Shown piece by piece: positions 36,921-48,780 of a stretch of 64,000 nucleotides of DNA (positions are counted from its first letter, which is position 1; the number at the start of each line of letters is the position of its first letter). The position numbers and the translations under genes are program-made. The DNA is from Chionoecetes opilio (Eukaryota > Arthropoda > Malacostraca > Decapoda > Majidae). The stretch lies in assembly GCA_016584305.1 (NCBI GenBank), contig JACEEZ010015156.1:15001-79000 (forward strand). The letters are read 5' to 3'. The notes beneath the pieces are model-generated. The model saw only the letters and a program-made list of their open reading frames with translations, was not told the origin of the DNA and made no database searches.

Positions 36921-37074
36921 AGTGGATCCCCTTCAAACGAGAGGCATACGCCAAACATGGGCGGATAAGGCCCCTGTACAGAGCAAGCAAACTGGGAGGG
37001 AGAAAAAATATGGACGCAGACGCCACAGTACACCTAACTTCATAGAAGCTGTTTTAGCAAGAGATGAAATGTGG

Positions 37075-37743
37075 CAGTGGCGGCTCGTGATAAAATAAAA
37101 TGGGGGGACTGCAAGCTTCACACACCAGTAGGATACACAAATTTTTCCTATCTCAGGTATGAGTTGTAGTTGATATTCACGGATTTCAGGGCATGGTAGT
37201 AGTGGTGGTGGTTGAAGGGATGGTGGGGGTGGTAGTGGTGGTGGTAGAAGGGATGGCTGAGGTGGTGATGGTAGAATTACAGTATTACTTGAAAATAAAG
37301 TCGGTACCGCTTGATTTCAGTCATTTCATTTAATGTCAGCTGGGATAAGTCGATGTTTTGCAAATACTTCACTGGATTTTCCATCGTCATAGGGTTATTA
37401 AAGAAAGCACGATTTAACCACACCGTACACACGCACTGTAAACACGAGAGGGACGAGACTTAGCTGCCTCGACCGCAGCTCTTTGTTTATGTAAGTAGCG
37501 CGGCGGCGGCGCAGACGTGAATCGTACAGCAAATATGAAAGTAACTTAAATTTTGGTCTGGTTTTAATGAAAATTCACTTAGTAACGTATTGAAAATAAT
37601 TAAATAACATATAATGACTTTTTATTATGATATATTTGTTAGTAGTGTATCAATTCTGCTGTGTCTCTAAAAGCATCATACACCTGGCAGTGAGTGTCTG
37701 GGGGTGCTGCAGCTCTGCAGCCCTATGCCACGAGCCGCCACTG
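37075..37743. mobile_element. hAT-type non-autonomous element, 8 bp TSD AAATGTGG
   Basis: Both ends read CAGTGGCGGCTCGTG inward (15 bases, perfect). AAATGTGG is found at 37067-37074 and 37744-37751 and only once in the LINE copy at 10062-10090 (GGAAATCTCACATCT, inverse orientation, diverged). A CAGTGGCGG end with an 8 bp duplication is typical of hAT elements. The 669 bp interior has a GGT/GGTA-rich stretch (37195-37270) and no transposase. Confidence 0.85.
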
Positions 37744-38077
37744 AAATGTGGGATTTCCAGTTCAGATTTTTAGTAAAGGATAGTCCTAGAATGTTCATTG
37801 TAGAAGAGGGAGACAGTTGAGTGTCGTTGAAGACGAGTGGATAGTTGTATGGAAGGTTATGTTGAGTAGATAGGTGAAGAAATTGGGTTTTTGAGGCATT
37901 GAACAAAACAAGGTTTACTTTGCCCTAATCAGAAATTGTAGTAAGATCAGAAGTGAGACGCTCTGTGGCATTTTTCCGTGAATCACTTAGTTCCTGTTGA
38001 ATTAGAAGTCTAATAAACGACGCAGAAAAATGCAGGGTAGAGTCATCAGAGTTCTCTACTGTAAGTTGTGGTTAGTA

Positions 38078-38439
<362 letters not shown>

Positions 38440-38443
<4 letters not shown>

Positions 38444-39070
38444 ACGCCCGCGGAGAGGTGTCTATGTGTTTGTTGTGTGTGTGTGGCGCGAGACAGTGTC
38501 CGTTTGTCTGTGTGTACGAGTGCGCAGCCTTGAGGCAGCTCGCCTTGGAAACTAGGGGGTTGCCGGTGAGGCCGCTGGGGCGACAGGGAGACGGAGCACA
38601 GCGGGAGAGGGACGAGCGAGGTGGTCTTGGAAACGCGGCAGCGGACTGTAACAGCGGGAAAAGGGATTTATTTACACCACGCGCTGCCCCTGGGTGTATC
38701 TGCCGCATCTTATCAAGGAGAATGTCAGTGTCTCATTAAGACAGTGCCTCGCATTAAGCCAGTACCTGTGTGTGTGTCTCCAGTGTGTGTTAGACAACCA
38801 TTTCTTAGACAGTGTGACCATGTGAGTTCTTTGTCCATTCTCCACCTTCAGTAGTACTGTGTATTGTGACTTCCGCCATTAAATATAAACAGTGTAATAC
38901 CGTGTGTTCAGTGTCCTTCCTCCGGGGTGATTGATAAAGGTGCCACCAGCCCGCCCAGGAGAAAGCTTACTCGCTTCAGGTTCTTCTACCGAGCCTCCGT
39001 CAGGAGTTAAGTGGTTAAGTGGGGCGCCCTTTGGGGTGATATGAAAGGTGAGTGAGGGCCCAGTGTAACA
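38440..39070 (+). mobile_element. Candidate solo LTR
   Basis: The segment begins TGTTACGCCCGCGG and ends GGGCCCAGTGTAACA, so the tips are TGTTAC...GTAACA as in many Gypsy LTRs. ATTAAATATAAA near 38878-38889 could be the polyadenylation signal. Both sides are (TA)n/AT-rich, which hides any 4-6 bp target duplication. Open frames inside are not protein-like. The second LTR and the internal region are not seen. Confidence 0.5.
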
Positions 39071-39073
39071 AAA

Positions 39074-39078
<5 letters not shown>

Positions 39079-39133
<55 letters not shown>

Positions 39134-39156
39134 TATATATGAGAGAGAGAGAGAGA

Positions 39157-39232
<76 letters not shown>
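39079..39232. repeat. (TA)n-(GA)n compound microsatellite
   Basis: TA to about 39140, then GA with AGAAGAG breaks to 39232. Confidence 0.95.
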
Positions 39233-39233
<1 letters not shown>

Positions 39234-39237
39234 TAGG

Positions 39238-39450
<213 letters not shown>

Positions 39451-39453
39451 ACC

Positions 39454-40224
39454 AATGGATGGCAGGGATTAGTGAGGGGAGTGCCAGGGCGGGGAGTGTG
39501 GGGGTTGAGGCTACTAAGCTTCTCACACTGACTTTTAGCTCCTTCCTTGCCTTCCTTCCTTTCTTCCTGCCACCTATGCCTTCTCATCCCTCCTTCTTTC
39601 TTTCCTCATCCTCCCTATTTTTTTTTCTCGTACATTCTTCCTCCTCCTCTCCTTGTCATCTATCAGCCTTTCTCTTTCTTCAGTTTCTTTTTATAAAACA
39701 ATTTCCTCTCTTAATTTCCTTCCTTTTTTTATTTCAAGTTACTCTGATATTTTTTTCCTATGTATTTATATACAAACCATTTGATATTTCTTTCATTTTT
39801 CACATATTATTTAGATTTTACTCATATTTCTATGAAACAATTCTTGCGTTATTCGTCTCCTGCATTTCCTTTCCTTTATTATTTGTTGCTTTATCCTTTT
39901 ACTTCCCCTGCATTGTCATCCCCCACACTCCCTGTCTCATCTGTCGTCTCAAAAGCCAAGAAGAAAGAATGAAGGCAAACTAAGGCGAGGGAAGATAAGG
40001 AATCGGTGGTTTGCATGAAGGTATTGATAGAAGTTCTGATGTTACAGGGGGAGTGTGTGGAAGGTTTGCAAAGAGTGGCGGAGGTAAACTTGAATCGACT
40101 CGCATCTTCGTTTCGGTGCTGGTTTGGCCAAGTCTTGATAACAGGTAAGCTAACAAAGGCGGCCGATACCTGGATGTTACCGTCGCTTTAATACTACAGG
40201 GGAAAGGAGGTAGGGGGGAGGAGG
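39454..40224. other. Pyrimidine-rich and mixed spacer, nothing recognised
   Basis: 39540-39960 is T/C-rich, which creates a long low-complexity open frame. 40000-40200 has no recognisable blocks. Confidence 0.45.
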
Positions 40225-43086
40225 AGGAGGAAGAGATGAAGAAATATACATATACATGGGAATACAGTATACATCGGAAGAACCAGAAGACCTGTTGGTC
40301 TATAACGAGGGTATCTGCTGAACTACAATCTACTAACTAACAAACTACATGTAAGAGAACAGTTAGAAAAGGATAACATGCCCCAAAAGAAGATAGGGGG
40401 CATAGAAGTTTCGTAGTGAAGAATGAGAGGATATGAAGTATGCTAACTACAACTACCACTAACACTAGTCAATCCGGGGGACGTTATAATATAACTCGCG
40501 GAGCAATTCAAAACCTATTTACTTAACAGTAAGCGTCAAGTCTGTTTTTATATGAAGTTATTGCGCTGGCTTTGATAACATTAGCTGGTAGTTTGTTCCA
40601 TCGATTAACAACTTTAACGTTGAAATATTTTTTACGGAGGTCTGTGATGAAACGTTGACCATTCAGTTTTAAACCGTTGTTTCTTGTTGTCACTTGAGGA
40701 GAAAGCTCAAATTAGTTCTCTTGATTAATGATATCAAATCCTTCAAAGATCTTAAAAATATCGATCAAGTTCCCTCGGATTCTACGATCCTTTAAGGAAA
40801 ACATTATGTTTTCGCAGCCTCTCTTCATAAGATGAATTTCGCAGAGTTCGAATCAGTTTTTGGTTGCTCTTCGTTGAACTGATTCTAATTTGGCTTCATC
40901 TTTTACGAAACAATCAATCAATCATTGGGGGCATACGCCGGGGGGCGCATCGCCTCGCCCACCCTACGACGCCACTCCAGGGGGTCACCACGCGCGAGTC
41001 CCCATGCAGGCTCCTTTCCCATACCAAGCAGCTCTCGACAGGAAACATCAACTTGCCCCAGCCATGAGCCTTGTGAACGCCCCTTTGGCCTTCTCCACGC
41101 CGGATTGTCTCTTACAGATACAACCCGATGGGAAGGATCGGTTTCAGAGTAGCGTGCCACATGCCCATATAGCCGAAGTTGGCGCTGACGGACTATGCAG
41201 GTAATAGGCATCGATTCAGTCTCACGGTGCAATCGCTGATTTGACACGTAATTATCCCATCGATACCCCATGATTCTGCGAAGACACTTATTACCAAAAG
41301 CATTGATTCCTCTCCAAATCACAATTTAGTGTCCATGTCTCACAACCATAGAGTAAAACAGGGATCACAAGCGACTTGAAGATCCGGATCTTTGTCCTCC
41401 TGTACAAGTACCGACAACGCCAAATACTCCTGCTGAGCGAGTCCATAACACCGTGGGCTATGCCAATCCGCCGTAAGACCTCTTGACGTGACCCTCCGTC
41501 ATTATGGACTGCGCTACCAAGGTATGTAAAACTTTCTAAGATCTCAATGTCCTCGCCGCACGCATAAACAGACTGTACTGCTTCATCTAGTAAGTATCTA
41601 GTAAACACCTGGACCTTGGTCTTAAGCCAGGAGACCTCAAATCCCAAAGGCTTTGCCTCCTCGTACAGCGCCTCGGGAGCCATCACCAGGACCTCCAGCG
41701 ACTCAGCAAAGATTACTGTACATCAGCAAAAACAAATCAGGAATCTTGGTGTTGCCGACGGATGCTCTACAATCACTTTGATCTACAACTTTGTCCAATA
41801 CCCATGCAGTACATACAAGTGTTGAAAAGTGATGGGGCAAGGACGCACTCTTGCCTCACTCCTGTATTAACAGGAAAGAAGCTGGATACACCTGCCCCAC
41901 AGGAGCACTCTCAGTCCCAGAATACAGACCAGTTATCAAACCAATAGTCCTTGCAGGAGTCCCGCGAAGTCGCAGAAGATCCCAGAGTGACTCACGATGC
42001 ACTGAGTCAAACACCTTCTTGAGATCAACATAGGCTGCAAGCATCCCCTGTCGAAACTCACGTCGGCGTTCCACCAGGACACGAAGCGCTAGGATACGGT
42101 CCGTTGTTGACTTACCAGGCGTGAACCCAGACTGCTGAGGTCTCTGATGCTTCAACAGATGACTGCGGATCCGTGTCAGCAATAGATGGGCAAGCACCTT
42201 GCCTGGCATGTTGAGCAGTGTAATACCGCGGTAATTGTTGCAGTCCTGACGATCTCCTTTCCCTTTCCAGATAGGGACGACCAGCCCCCTTTTCCAGTCA
42301 GGAGGAATGGTACCTGATTGCCACACGGCAGTCAGGACAGCATGCAACCCGCGGATCATGGCCTCACCCCCAGCTTTGAGGAGCTCCGCACTGATATTAC
42401 AAACACCAGCTTCCTTTCCACCCCTCAACTTTGCTACAACCTCTCTAACTTCGTCAAGAGAGGGTGCGGTTTCGTCAATGGGAGGATCGGCATCCACTGC
42501 CTGTAACCCAGTGGTGTGAAGCTGCTCAGTTGGAGGGTCCACCGTGAACAACTGCCCAAAGTACTCAGCCCAACGAGCCACCTGCCCATCCATGTACGAC
42601 ACGAGGCGCCCATCTGCTGTTCGAATAGCACTCGCCTGAGATGGAGACTTGGAACGGAGCTTCTTCATGGCTCGGTAGGCGGGTCAGAGGTCATTAGCGT
42701 TCAAATGACCCTCAACATCCTCAGCGAGACTCCTGACATACCCCTCCTTGTCTCTCCCCAGGAGGGTTCTAGTTCGGCGTGACAGAGCCCTGTGCTGGTC
42801 CCGGTTCCCAGCCAACCTGGCAGCGCGACTCTCCTCGATTTTCTCCAGCCTCACCGTTGAGACAAAACCACGCCTTGACCTCGGGCGCTCACCAATACAC
42901 TCCTTGGCAGCCTGTAGAGTTTCGCGTTTGAAGGTATCCCACAGTTATACAGGGTCCTCGAGGGCACCGAGCACATCAAACCGATTTGAGACTGCCACCG
43001 CATATTCATGGGCAAATGTTAAGTCCTTCAGTTTCTCAAGATGAAACACAGTATGAAACTGTGAGGGTGAGGGAAAACGGGCGCGA

Positions 43087-43220
43087 TTTCATTGCCTCTC
43101 GTTTCCCAGGATTCCAGGATACGGTGAAGCTGTGGCCACTGTGAGGGAAAACGAGCGCAATTTCATTGCTTCTCGTTTCCCCAGGAATCAGGATTCCAGG
43201 ATACGGTGAAGCTGAGATAG
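43087..43220. repeat. ~75 bp tandem duplication containing a near-palindrome
   Basis: Two units share GGGAAAACGRGCGCRATTTC, ATTGCYTCTCGTTTCCC and GATTCCAGGATACGGTGAAG. Within each unit GGGAAAACGAGCGCAAT pairs with ATTGCTTCTCGTTTCCC around a 3-base loop. Confidence 0.8.
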
Positions 43221-43229
43221 AGGGAGGGC

Positions 43230-43752
43230 TGTAAGGGTGATGTAAAACACTGACTAAAATATGAGGAGATTTACTGGTGTCTCGCTCAAACTACAAGTAT
43301 TTACAAGCAAGTATGTACAAACAAGAATTTACAATCAAGTATATACAAACAACACCTCCACTAGACTCCCGCCCCTGTTGCCTGGTTAGCAACAGCCTTC
43401 CTGTCAACCATAGGTCGCTGAGCACTAAACACAGGGACGACGGCAGACGGGAAGGGCAGTTGACCTGGGCAGCAGGGACGAGGAAGTGTACACAACAGAG
43501 GTGGGGAGAGAGAGCAACTCCCCGTGTTGCGTCGGGATCTCTTCTCCCCTGGACAGCCGGGGCCAAGCGCCTCGTAACCTCCACTCGGACCAGAGGGTGT
43601 CGTGGCTTCAATAGGAAGCAGAGGTCGGGATGTAGCGATGACGTTGTGGGTGACCGAAACTGTCTTCATCGAAGCCACGTAAACAGGTAAACAGGAGGTG
43701 GAAGAAGAGGAACTGTCGCTCAAACGCCTGCAAGTGGTGGTTCGCCCTTACA
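43230..43752 (+). mobile_element. Candidate LTR (523 bp) inside RTE copy 4
   Basis: The segment starts TGTAAGGGTGATG and ends GGTTCGCCCTTACA, so its tips are an 8 bp perfect inverted repeat TGTAAGGG/CCCTTACA of TG...CA type. No target duplication was seen on the flanks (AGGGC and CAGCT) and no primer site follows, so it may be a solo LTR with an altered flank or only a chance match. Confidence 0.35.
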
Positions 43753-44635
43753 CAGCTCCCCCACCAAGAGTCTACCTACGGTAGACTTGAGAACACCACC
43801 TGTTGTACAAGACATATACATATATACATATAAAAAAAACGAGTGCGAATGCATCACTGTTCGTTTGAGACTACCGGACTTGGCGTCCCACTATTTTACA
43901 TGCACGTGGTCCACACTTAGGGAACCACCGTCTGGCAGACGGGAGAAGGACTTGGCGTCCTGAACACCCTAAGCTGGCACCACACCGAAAGACTCGGCAA
44001 ACCAGTCGAAAGCCTTGAGCTTAGCGGCTGCTTGCCCACAACCTAGAGCAAGGGGGGTTAGAAGGCTCATTAGCCCGCACCTAACCCACGCTCGAATGCG
44101 ACGAGCGAAAACTGTACACACTGACGCACTTCAACTACAACACCACCTTACGGCACACTATTCAGCTCCGGTATCCTGGCGAGGTCGCTACCTCGAAACA
44201 AGTCGACCAGAAATGTACAACATATTCTAAGTGCGGCCTAACCAAAGACGTGTATCGTCGTGTCATTACTTTCGGAGTTTTATGTTCAAAGTTGCGTTTA
44301 ATGAAGCCCAGCACCATATTCGCCTTTTTACTAGCAGCTATAGGCAATGCGTACTAGTTTTAAGATCATTACTAATGATGACGCCTAAATTCTTTTCCTG
44401 CTTTACTTCAGTTAACGACTTGTTTTGTATCTAATAGTTATATTTGAGGTTATCGTTACCTATATGCATTACCTTACATATATCGGAACTAAATCTTAGT
44501 AGCCATTTATCGCTCCAATCTGATAGTTTGTCTAGATTTCCTCGTATGAGTATGCAGTTAACTCTAGTATATGCTTTACCGCTTAATTTGGTGTCATCAT
44601 CAAATTTGGATATTTCAGATACATGTAGGTGAAGG

Positions 44636-45177
44636 GTTTGCTATTCACTGGTAGGCATGCACTTTGGTCATGCAGTGGTTGGAATAATCAGTCGGTTACC
44701 TTTTCTTGGTTTATTTATGATAACAATGACTTCGTTCATGCACTTGTAGATTGTTCAGTAGTGGTCTCTCACTGTCACTCGGTTCACTCGCGTCTCACGG
44801 ATGTTTCACTCGTGAGGTGGCCTCCACACACTCGGTCACGTGTGTGTCCTTTGGGGACCAAAAGTTCTCTGTCCCAGAAAGTGAGAGTCTTTTCACATCG
44901 AACCTATAACCATGACGTCACGTCACGTCACGTCTTGGATCTACCAATAACGAGTACACAACACCAGCTTTTGTTTTTCCTTCCACCAATCAGGAAAGGC
45001 TTCTAAAGAGCTGAGCAAATGCTTTCCTATCTAAACCTAAATCTTTGTTATGACAAGCAGGAAAAGTTATCGGTTTCAGAGCCACTCCGGCGTTACATTT
45101 TCTCTCTCTCTCTCTCTCGCTAATCCATCATTCTAGCTAACTTATTCCTATCCTTATTCAGACTAAAAGACCTATTA
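44636..45177. other. Unidentified ~540 bp insert in the Rex1-like LINE
   Basis: The LINE frame breaks after GLVCN (45178) and resumes at VSEISKFDDD (44635). The intervening sequence has a CGTCA tandem run (44914-44932) and a short (TC)n at 45098-45119. It has no coding blocks. Ends and target duplication are not clear. Confidence 0.45.
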
Positions 45178-45480
45178 CATACAAGTCCGCAGTCCAGATC
45201 ATTGATATATATCAGGAAAAGAGTTGGACCCAAGACCGAGTCCTGAGGCACCCCACTAGTAACATATAACCAATCTGATGCCTCACAACTGATTACTACC
45301 CGTTGTTTACGATTTGAAAGCCAATCGCCAATCCATAAACATAACTGCTCTCCTAAGCCATGCGTCCTTAAATTAGTCAACAGCCGCTTATGAGGAACTG
45401 TATCGAAGGCTTTCTGAAAATCAAGGTATATTATATCAGAGGGAATTTTAGTGTCCCAGTTTGAAAAATTGACATAAGTA

Positions 45481-45781
45481 AAGTAAATCTTATAAGGGTC
45501 TTGGAAATAGGTTCCATTTAATTTTTGAGGTTATTATGAATGTTAGCAGAAACTCATGCACACCTGGTCCCCTCCTGTAGGGCAGGATACGAGCCACTCA
45601 AGGTAAGGGTCTCATTGTCGCCAAGTATGAATAATTTTCAGAACATATCATGTTGGTATCCTAATTACTCAGATGCACTTCTTTTTCATTGTTCTGCCGC
45701 TTTTGGGTGTGTTAACGGGTTCCTGACTCAATAAGGATATTATTATGAAGCTGAGAACTTCGAACCCAATGTACTGCGACA
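45481..45781. other. Spacer, nothing recognised
   Basis: No coding blocks or repeat ends are seen. Confidence 0.4.
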
Positions 45782-46870
45782 TTACCCTTCCTTATCAGCG
45801 GCAATAAAGCCACTGAGCTTTAAGGCGGTGTCCTCCAGTAGCAGGAAGGACTCCTCGTCCAGGGGCACCAACACGGACGACAGATCCGTCCCTACCAGGT
45901 TGCGAACTTTCAAGTCCGGGAAAGTTTCTTCCAGCGCTGCCACGGCATATAAGCTGGTGTCGAAGCCTTGCTGCCGAGGTACCCGAAAAGCCTGGAAAGG
46001 TGAGCGCTGATGAGGACAGGATGATACAGACACTGAATGGGGTTCGCGGACGGGGAGACTGTGGGCAAGGGCGGGATGGCGGGATTGAAGTGGAATCAGC
46101 AGTGGCTGCGGTGAGAGATGGAGGGGATTGGTAGGCGTCAGTAGGTGGAGCATTGACGACATGGGGACGCTTTTTCTTTTTGTTCCTGCTCTCAACTAAG
46201 ATGAAGTCAGAGTCATCATCCTCGGTACCAGAGGGGGCAGTGTTACCATCTACTTCAATAGGCTCATGGATACGTCGGGGGTTGTTTGACGGGGTTGGGG
46301 CCGAGGAAAGGGCAGGGTTGGTGGGGTGAATGGAGGAGATAGAACTGCCCGAGGACAAGTCGTGGGTGAGGGAGCGTTTCGTATAGCCTGAACCAGTATT
46401 AACTGAAACAGTAGAAGTGGAAGCAGGGGCAGCAGGAGTTTTTGTACATCTCCAGATCGAGCATGGGTCGAGCCAGGGCGTGCAGTGCGAGCAGTAATAG
46501 CGGCAGCGTCAGAAGATGGGCGGAACGAGGCATCAGATTGCTTCGATCTGCGAGGGTGGTTCGAAGCAGAGGCAGTAGTATCATCAATGAACGGTTCAGG
46601 GCAATCAGCATTTGTCGAAGCAGCAGAAATGGAAGCACGGGTAGCAGCAGCTTTCTTGGAGGAGCTAGGGCAAGCAGGGGCCTTGCCAAGGTGAGGGGCA
46701 GGAGTAGGAGCGGCGGTGACGTCAGGAGAGATGCGGTGAGAAGCAACAGATTGTCTTGTCATGCGAGGGTGGTTCGAAGCATGCTTCACTGATCTATCAC
46801 TGGGCGATAGTTCCCCTCCTGACGAAGGGCGAGGAGAGTGGAACTTGGCCATGCCTTCAGAGTGGGGCAT
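45782..46870 (-). pseudogene. LINE ORF1 (gag-like) pseudogene
   Basis: The minus strand opens at MPHSEGMAKFHSPRPSSGGE (46870), a long Ser/Pro/Ala-rich region with SNHPRMTRQS and SNHPRRSKQS repeats. It then passes via frame changes near 46400 and 46000 to IEVDGNTAPSGTEDDDSDFI, LVESRNKKKKR, and ends VPRQQGFDTSLYAVAALEET, FPDLKVRN, VLVPLDEESFLLLEDTAL. An acidic stretch followed by DFxLVESRxKKKKR and a FDT...ALEETFP fold is the layout of Jockey-group ORF1 proteins, which bind LINE RNA. The zinc knuckles and ORF2 that should follow are missing. The 5' UTR-like sequence extends to about 46980. Confidence 0.65.
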
Positions 46871-46984
46871 GACTCAGAAAATAACGCCTACAGCCCAAGG
46901 CTGCACGAGCCAGAAACAAAGCTTCATAAAAACCTAACAAAAACAGACTGCCACAAAGGCAGAAACACGGCTACCTGACGGTGG

Positions 46985-47335
46985 ATGGTAAACTCGTCCA
47001 GCAACTATCCTACAGCGTCAGGAGGGCTAAACTGGCCGCCGTCTAAACGGCGTCGTACCAGCCCTGACGCTGCCCCTCTCGGGACTGAGCATGACCTATC
47101 AGAGTCGCTGCGGCCCCTCTCCACAGACTTTTCCAGTACCCCTCCAAGGGGCCCCCTCATAGAAAGGGCCTACGCGCCCAACCTTCAGGGTTCGCCTTGG
47201 GGTCTGTGAAGCGACTCTAACAAGGGCAGAGGTGCTGGCACAAAACTCGGGAAACACCAGCAGCAAAACTTTCCATGGGTGGGAATGTCCACTGCCTAGC
47301 GAGGTGAACACGGAGCGAGCGTGTACTGTGGACCG
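46985..47335 (+). other. GC-rich stretch with a 74-codon frame of unknown nature
   Basis: 46985-47209 reads MVNSSSNYPTASGGLNWPPS, KRRRTSPDAAPLGTEHDLSE, Ser/Pro-rich to the stop. It abuts the ORF1 5' region on the other strand. It could be LINE leader sequence; no family is recognised. Confidence 0.25.
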
Positions 47336-47886
47336 TGGACGGCTCGGGGAACACTGTGTGTGTGTGTATGTATGTGTGTGTCTGTGTTGGGCAGATGTTA
47401 CATAGCTGTTACAAAAGACTACTTATAAGTGATGGTGACAACATTATCACTCCCACCCCCTACAGCAATCCTCATCTTATCTTTCTACTTAGCTCTCTCT
47501 TCTTCATTTTCTTTTTCTATTCTTCTTCTTGGTATTATCATTATCATCACTGTTACTATCAGCATTTTTTCTTCTACCTCATCCTCCTCCTCCGTTGGTA
47601 TAAGACGTCCACGTAATAATAAGTGTGAGGGCTGAGAACGTGGAGAATGGGGAATAGAAGGGAAGGAAGAATAAATGGGGAAAGAGAAGGAGGAAGAGAA
47701 GGGAGGAAGAGGCAGAGTACTGATGATTGTGGTGATAGAGAGAGAGGCAATTGATGTTGTGCTTACAACAATCTTCCTTATCAGCCCTACGAAGGGGTGG
47801 CCGGCGCCCACCTGCACATTTGCTGACCACAGCTAAGGGTCCCTCCCGTCCCCCGGCGAAAGAGAAGATGAGGGGAGGAGAAGGAG
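47336..47886. other. (TG)-containing and pyrimidine-rich spacer
   Basis: A short TG tract lies at 47357-47385, followed by T/C-rich and then A/G-rich low-complexity sequence. Confidence 0.5.
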
Positions 47887-47990
47887 AGAGAGAGAGAGAG
47901 AGAGAGAGAAAGTGAGAGAGAGAGTGAGAGAAGGTGAGGGAGAGTGTGAGAGAGTGAGAAGGTGAGGAGGCGAGGAGAAGGAGGAAGAGT
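47887..47990. repeat. Imperfect (GA)n tract
   Basis: GA runs interrupted by GTGAG units. Confidence 0.85.
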
Positions 47991-48247
47991 GCTGAATCTT
48001 CATCCCTCAGTTCACGCCATCACTTCACACTTATGTCAGCACTGAAATAACCTTTGACATGTACCCACCACACGCCGGGTCTCCCCCGGAAGACAGGAGA
48101 GAGAAGGGCAGATTCTATATACCCTGCGGTGTGGCCACACGTATTATTGTGTCGCGGTGATATCTTACGAGACTAGTGTCTTAGTGCAAGGAGCGCCCTT
48201 CATTACCAGACGCCTGACGCCCGCCACGCCGCTTGTCCCCTGGGGCA

Positions 48248-48780
48248 GGTGCTACTCATCTCTACGAAGTCCCGACGTCCTACCAGGCACCTGCCCTGGT
48301 GGCTTTGCCCCTGTGTTCCTCCTGGGCGCCTGAGATGAAGGGGCCACGGCAGGGCAAATAGCGGCGCTCGGCGTTGCCCCTGTGGCTCTTCACTTTGCCC
48401 CAGGGACGACAGAGCTTCGACGGGACGACTAAGGAATAACCCCAGGGGCGGGAAGTGCAACTCTACGAGGCCAAGATGTCCCTGCAACACTGCTCGCCCC
48501 GGTGATGATTCCCCTGGGGCCGCATGGCTTCCCGGAACCGCCGTGGGGCAACCAAGGGGCGCCCTCACTTTGCCCCAGGGGGTAGGGAAGTGCTACTCTA
48601 CGAGACCATGACGTCCCTCCACACTACCTACCCCTGTGGCCTCTCTTCAGGGCCCTTGGGGAACCACTGGGCGCTGGGGCCAGGCACTAGCGGCGGGCTC
48701 AGGACGGAGGTGCAACTCTACGCGACTACAACGCCCTACTAGATACCTCCTTCAGGAGGTTTTCCCTGGGTTTCCCCCCC
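48248..48780. repeat. GC-rich diverged tandem repeat (~120-140 bp units)
   Basis: Related units begin at about 48248, 48451, 48588 and 48710 with GAAGTGCTACTCTACGAGAC-like sequence followed by CATGACGTCCCTCCAC-like sequence. Each has TTTGCCCCAGGG and CCCTGTGGC nearby. The open frames on both strands are by-products of the composition. Confidence 0.65.

Larger units (their letters stand above)
34582..38070 (-). mobile_element. X/BS-like LINE interrupted by three DNA transposons
   Basis: Pieces on the minus strand are 34582-34701, 35070-35462, 36921-37074 and 37744-38070. Joined in this order they match the plus-strand copy at 9948-10740: FNASKTQFLHLSTQHNLPYN, FTKNLNWKSHIS, the IRPxxEY region around 36940, PNARVNQYLHIFIPFTGKLW, then a 3' UTR with GGGACTGGCAATTAATTAAG and poly(T) at 34582-34590 (poly(A) on the coding strand). 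The upstream end near 38000-38060 encodes the YADD-type catalytic box region (TLHFSASFIRLLIQQELSDS). Each break carries an insert with its own ends and a target duplication. Confidence 0.85.
40914..44193 (-). mobile_element. RTE-like LINE copy 4, TSD CGAAACAA
   Basis: CGAAACAA flanks the element at 40906-40913 and 44194-44201. The 3' end at 40914 has the (ATTG)n-type tail (TCAATCAATCATTGGGGGCA on the plus strand). The minus strand encodes TVFHLEKLKDLTFAHEYAVA (about 43055), LEKIEESRAARLAGNRDQHR, then RT blocks DCNNYRGITLLNMPGKVL, QSGFTPGKSTTDRILALRVL, VDLKKVFDSVHRESLWDLLR and the thumb. The FADD region near 41700-41740 is damaged by indels. Upstream, where the apurinic-type endonuclease should be, there is instead a tandem repeat and a candidate LTR, then a 5' UTR-like GC-rich stretch to 44193. 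The endonuclease is missing. Confidence 0.85.
40225..45480 (-). mobile_element. Rex1/CR1-like LINE, interrupted by an RTE element and another insert
   Basis: On the minus strand, 45380-45178 encodes HGLGEQLCLWIGDWLSNRKQ, then VTSGVPQDSVLGPTLFLIYI and NDLDCGLVCN (the RT palm). 44635-44205 continues with ISKFDDDTKLSGKAYTRVNC, then LVRPHLEYVVHFWST. After the RTE insert, 40912-40520 carries DEAKLESVQRRATK, LKLNGQRFITDLRKKYFNVK and VNRWNKLPANVIKASAITSY, the C-terminal end. The 3' UTR down to about 40225 contains GACCAACAGGTCTTCTGGTT. A separate, plus-strand fragment of the same kind lies at 49310-49985. Confidence 0.8.

Noticed and set aside
38458..38739. 93-codon Arg/Gly-rich frame
   Set aside because: It lies within a segment with LTR-like tips and overlaps a similarly long antisense frame; no protein family recognised.
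42748..43044. 98-codon plus-strand frame
   Set aside because: It is antisense to the RTE linker region, which carries recognisable protein blocks on the minus strand.
46442..46792. 116-codon plus-strand frame
   Set aside because: Antisense shadow of the Ser/Ala-rich LINE ORF1 on the minus strand.
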